Shown piece after piece: positions 37,787-40,579 of a stretch of DNA of 40,579 nucleotides. Under the pieces are notes generated by a model that ran no database searches, was not told the DNA's origin, and worked only from the letters and a program-made list of their open reading frames with translations. This stretch comes from Tritrichomonas foetus (lineage: Eukaryota; Parabasalia; Tritrichomonadida; Tritrichomonadidae), in NCBI GenBank assembly GCA_001839685.1, contig MLAK01000987.1, positions 1-40,579 of the forward strand, in the 5' to 3' direction. The position numbers were made by a program, and so were the translations under genes. The first letter of the stretch is position 1; each line of letters opens with the position of its first letter.

Positions 37787-40045
37787 ATGGAAATTGATAG
37801 AGATTTCTTATGCTCTCTCGATCCCATCTTCCGACTGAATTCAGTTAAAATATATTGGGCAGATAATGTCTTTAAAGTTGGGAACACAAACAGTCTTCAG
37901 CCTCGAATCCTAATTATCGCATCGCCAGGAATTTACCTAATTCGAAAGAAATCCTTCGCTTTTCAGTCTCGCGTCATTAATTCGATTTCATTTTGCGACC
38001 TTGTTTCTCTTTATGTTGCCGGTCAGTGTGTTTCATTCAGTAGTAATCAAACACAAATTCGTGTTAAACATCGAAAAATCACAGATGTCGCTTTTTTGGC
38101 TTTCTTTATTCGCCAAGCGCAATTTCCTACAGACGTTCTTCCACTCAACATCACTTTTGCTGATGAAAATGTCGCAGTTAAAATCACGCCCGAACAGTCG
38201 CCTTATCAACCCGCTTCGCTTTTCTTAGACAGAATGTTATCATGCATCAAGCATTATAACTTGATGGTTACGAATACGTTATTTTCATATTTTCCTCCAC
38301 CAAATTCACGCGTTTTCACAATTACGGATGAACTTTTATCATCGTCGCTATTTCAAGCGTGGATCCTTTCACTTGCATACGAGCAGGAAGTCGACACGCT
38401 TCAGTTCAAATCAGTTCAATTATCAAAAGTCCTTTCTAGATGTAATTATTTAATACGTTATAATCGTTTTATTAAAGTTGTTCACTTTATTGATGTTGAT
38501 TTTGAAGATTCTGCATCTGTGCTCAATCAAATGTTGAGTAAAGCTCACGGTTTTAAACCAGTGAAATGGATTTTCGAAAAATGCGATTTGAGCAAACCTT
38601 CATTCAATCAATTTTTTGATGCAACTTCCAATATTGGAAAATCAATCACGCACATTCAAATCATTGATTGTACCTTTTCAAATGAATCATTTCCAGCACT
38701 TTTTCAATCAATTTTCTTTAATGATTGTTTTCACTCACTTAATCAACTTGTTATTGATCATACAAACGCTGAAAATATTCTCCTTCATGTATCAGAGATA
38801 CTTTGTTGCTCGTGGGCGATGGAATTGAAATGTTTTCATCAACTTTCTATTGTAAAAAGTGATTCTGATGATTGTTCACCATTTTTATCACAACTTTTAA
38901 AGTTCGATGTAGGTATCCAATACATTAACTTAAGTGAAAACTCATTCATTAAGCCACTTGATGTTCAAAAAAGTTCAACAGGTGCGGATTTCCCTTGTGA
39001 ACTAACTTTCTTGGGTTTAAGTAAATGTAAAATGTCATTAGAGTTCTTGTTATCATTAATTCAACTGATACGGGACTCAAAACTCTTCGTACATGGTTTA
39101 GATTTAAGTGAGTTGTCTTTATCAAATGAAGAATTCAACCACTTCTTGAATTCTATATCAACTTTGAAAATAGATAATTTGGAAACGCTCATTTTCGACA
39201 AAAATCGAATGAATTCAAACCAAACTCTTCTTTTTACAAATTTCTTGAAACTTCATCCATCTATCAAACACTTATCGTTGAATCGTTCTTTCGATATTCG
39301 AGAATCACCGAATGGACTTCTGTCGTTTATTAATTATGCAACAAAATTGAATCTAATTTCTCTTTCAATGCGTGGTGATCAATCAATGGAGAGATCTTTT
39401 GGAATGCTACTCAATCCACTTCTTCAAAGTCTACAGCATATACAGAGCTTGGATATAACAGATCAAAAAGTAGGTCAAGCTGGATTAGAGATCTTACTTC
39501 CATTGATAAATAGTGGACAACTAACAGAACTTCATTTTGATGGTTCAAAAGTGAAAGATTATGCTTTTTTGTGCCAATTTTGTTCTACTTTACTATCTTC
39601 TAAGAAACTAACATATGCTAGTTTTCCTTTAAATGATTTTAATCAACGTCTGATTGAACTTTTACCGAGCACATCAAGCGACAACTTTGAGTCGTCGATT
39701 GAAACACTCATGCAAAACTTCAAAACTAGATTCCATCATCCTAAAACAGTATTGAATACTTTAAAGTCCATCACACTAACCAATTCACTAACAAAATCGA
39801 TGTCTTACATCAAACCAAATTCAACAAGGCCCAGAATGGTGAGAACAGACAGTTTCATGCAGATGCCAACAGACAATATGGGTTCAATGATGATGAAGCC
39901 GGATATTGAAAAGTTATATAAAGAATGTGTGGAAAATGATGGAGAAACTGAGCCAATCGTACTTCTTGTCAATACGATTGAGAATTCATACACGTTTGAT
40001 AGCTTGTTTGCGGGATTGAGTTCGACAAGTGAGAAAGTTGCATGA
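37787..40045 (+). CDS. CARMIL-like leucine-rich-repeat protein
   Basis: A 752-residue protein. Residues 1-125 have the length and strand pattern of the non-canonical PH domain at the front of CARMIL (capping protein, Arp2/3, myosin-I linker): VKIYWADNVFKVG, then ILIIASPGIYLIRKKSFAF and ISFCDLVSLYVAG. A helical linker follows to ~180. Then come irregular leucine-rich repeats to about 630 (VKWIFEKCDLSKPSFNQFF, then LTFLGLSKCKMSLEFLLSL, LETLIFDKNRMNSNQ and IQSLDITDQKVGQAGLEIL). The C-terminus is a Ser/Thr/Met-rich tail; no capping-protein-binding motif was identified. A role in cortical actin regulation is inferred; LRR/PH proteins of this type are numerous in trichomonads. Start at the ATG at 37787 (MEIDRDFL). 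Confidence 0.65.
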   Translation: MEIDRDFLCSLDPIFRLNSVKIYWADNVFKVGNTNSLQPRILIIASPGIYLIRKKSFAFQSRVINSISFCDLVSLYVAGQCVSFSSNQTQIRVKHRKITDVAFLAFFIRQAQFPTDVLPLNITFADENVAVKITPEQSPYQPASLFLDRMLSCIKHYNLMVTNTLFSYFPPPNSRVFTITDELLSSSLFQAWILSLAYEQEVDTLQFKSVQLSKVLSRCNYLIRYNRFIKVVHFIDVDFEDSASVLNQMLSKAHGFKPVKWIFEKCDLSKPSFNQFFDATSNIGKSITHIQIIDCTFSNESFPALFQSIFFNDCFHSLNQLVIDHTNAENILLHVSEILCCSWAMELKCFHQLSIVKSDSDDCSPFLSQLLKFDVGIQYINLSENSFIKPLDVQKSSTGADFPCELTFLGLSKCKMSLEFLLSLIQLIRDSKLFVHGLDLSELSLSNEEFNHFLNSISTLKIDNLETLIFDKNRMNSNQTLLFTNFLKLHPSIKHLSLNRSFDIRESPNGLLSFINYATKLNLISLSMRGDQSMERSFGMLLNPLLQSLQHIQSLDITDQKVGQAGLEILLPLINSGQLTELHFDGSKVKDYAFLCQFCSTLLSSKKLTYASFPLNDFNQRLIELLPSTSSDNFESSIETLMQNFKTRFHHPKTVLNTLKSITLTNSLTKSMSYIKPNSTRPRMVRTDSFMQMPTDNMGSMMMKPDIEKLYKECVENDGETEPIVLLVNTIENSYTFDSLFAGLSSTSEKVA

Positions 40046-40579
40046 ATGAATTAACTATTTATGTGTTTTTATAATAAATGTTTTTTGTGTTTCTTTCTTC
40101 TCTCTTGTGTTTCTTTCTTCTTTGTTGTGTTTCTTTGTCTCTTTTTTCTATTATCCTTTTGTCTTGCACTTACATAGATTGGAATTCTAAAAAGGAAACT
40201 GAAATTTATTCAATAGGCTTTTCTATGTTTCTTACTGATTATTTATTATTTAGAAAATGTAATGAAAGAAAATCTTTAAAAATTCAAAAATAATCACTAT
40301 TACAGGAATTAATTCTGTTATGCATATACCGAAGAACTGTTTACCATATTGGTTTGATACTGAATTCGTTTAGATTATTTAGGCATGAAATTTTGACATT
40401 CCTTTTTCCGCCTTTGCCAAGAAAAACTTTTTGTGTTATTTCACGCATGACATAAATTTGCGCGGTAAAATTACTTNTCTCAATTTCTCCAAGGCAAANC
40501 AAGCAGGGGATTCTAATTCTGGTGAAGGATTAAAATCCGNTCCGACCTGCCTGTAATGAAGGGGAGATTTTGACGAGGG
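40046..40579. other. 3' flank and low-quality contig end
   Basis: No gene supported. Ns stand at 40477, 40499 and 40540, and the base composition shifts to higher GC in the last ~100 bases, so the final stretch may be unreliable. Confidence 0.5.
40085..40140. repeat. 20-bp tandem repeat, about three copies
   Basis: TTGTGTTTCTTTCTTC recurs at 40085, 40105 and (degenerate) 40125. It makes an adjoining plus-strand frame look open, but it is pyrimidine-rich noncoding repeat. Confidence 0.75.

Noticed and set aside
40078..40293. 71-codon frame at the contig end
   Set aside because: It starts inside a pyrimidine-rich 20-bp tandem repeat and has no recognisable content.
1..40579. tRNA, rRNA, snRNA genes and CRISPR arrays
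   Set aside because: I looked by eye for the tRNA T-arm, the U6 core and regularly spaced repeats with unique spacers, and found none. A covariance-model scan would be needed to exclude small RNAs.

Overview
The window looks like a contig from a trichomonad (Parabasalia), most probably Tritrichomonas or a close relative. This rests on several things seen together: AT-rich DNA, nearly intronless protein genes with very short 5' leaders, stop codons that often run into TAAA (Rpt3, uS11, MFS, nitroreductase, transposase), a flagellate gene set (RSPH9, IFT25), ARM/LRR proteins of the kind common in trichomonads, and a DD35D pogo-like transposon. The species name is inferred and was not tested. 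The last ~100 bases contain three Ns, so the right edge is probably a low-quality contig end.

Layout. 1-368 is AT-rich and has a small hairpin at the edge. 369-1736(-) is a Wntless/TMEM181-like 8-TM protein, divergent from 1966-2877(+), the proteasome-lid deubiquitinase Rpn11. Next come 3185-4099(+) RSPH9, 4761-5246(-) IFT25, 5548-7866(+) a double-PHD protein with a decayed SET-like region, 8688-9365(+) a coiled-coil protein, 9933-11174(+) a protein whose N-terminus resembles that of MDH1B, 11439-12725(-) an ERGIC-53-like cargo lectin with a KKxx tail, and 13050-14193(-) a helical-repeat protein whose frame is restored by a predicted 25-nt intron.

14577-19555 is the accessory island. It is a decayed CRN/RHS-type gene (P-loop NTPase plus a REase-like C-terminus) with stops and frameshifts, one stop falling inside the Walker A motif. 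It is split by a 2063-bp pogo/Tigger-like DNA transposon with perfect 42-bp terminal inverted repeats, a TA target duplication and an intact transposase.

The core genome resumes with 20266-21432(+) Rpt3, a 19-bp minisatellite, two minus-strand helical-repeat proteins (22809-24200, and 24420-26864 which resembles CIP2A), and ribosomal protein uS11/RPS14 (27288-27764, -). 28250-29071 is a broken cysteine-rich gene, 29550-29945(-) a small possible secreted protein, and 30307-30581 a GC-rich foldback repeat. 32101-33573(-) is an MFS transporter, followed by a ~2.7-kb gene-poor stretch, a nitroreductase (36319-36876, -) and a CARMIL-like LRR protein (37787-40045, +).

Functional themes: two subunits of the 26S regulatory particle (Rpn11, Rpt3), two axoneme/IFT components (RSPH9, IFT25), early secretory pathway (ERGIC-53-like, Wntless/TMEM181-like), and possible phosphatase or cytoskeletal regulators (CIP2A-like, CARMIL-like). 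Genes are individually transcribed and I see no operon-like arrangement. A recurrent ACGTTTAT-like / Myb-site-like motif lies close upstream of several start codons and is a candidate core-promoter element.
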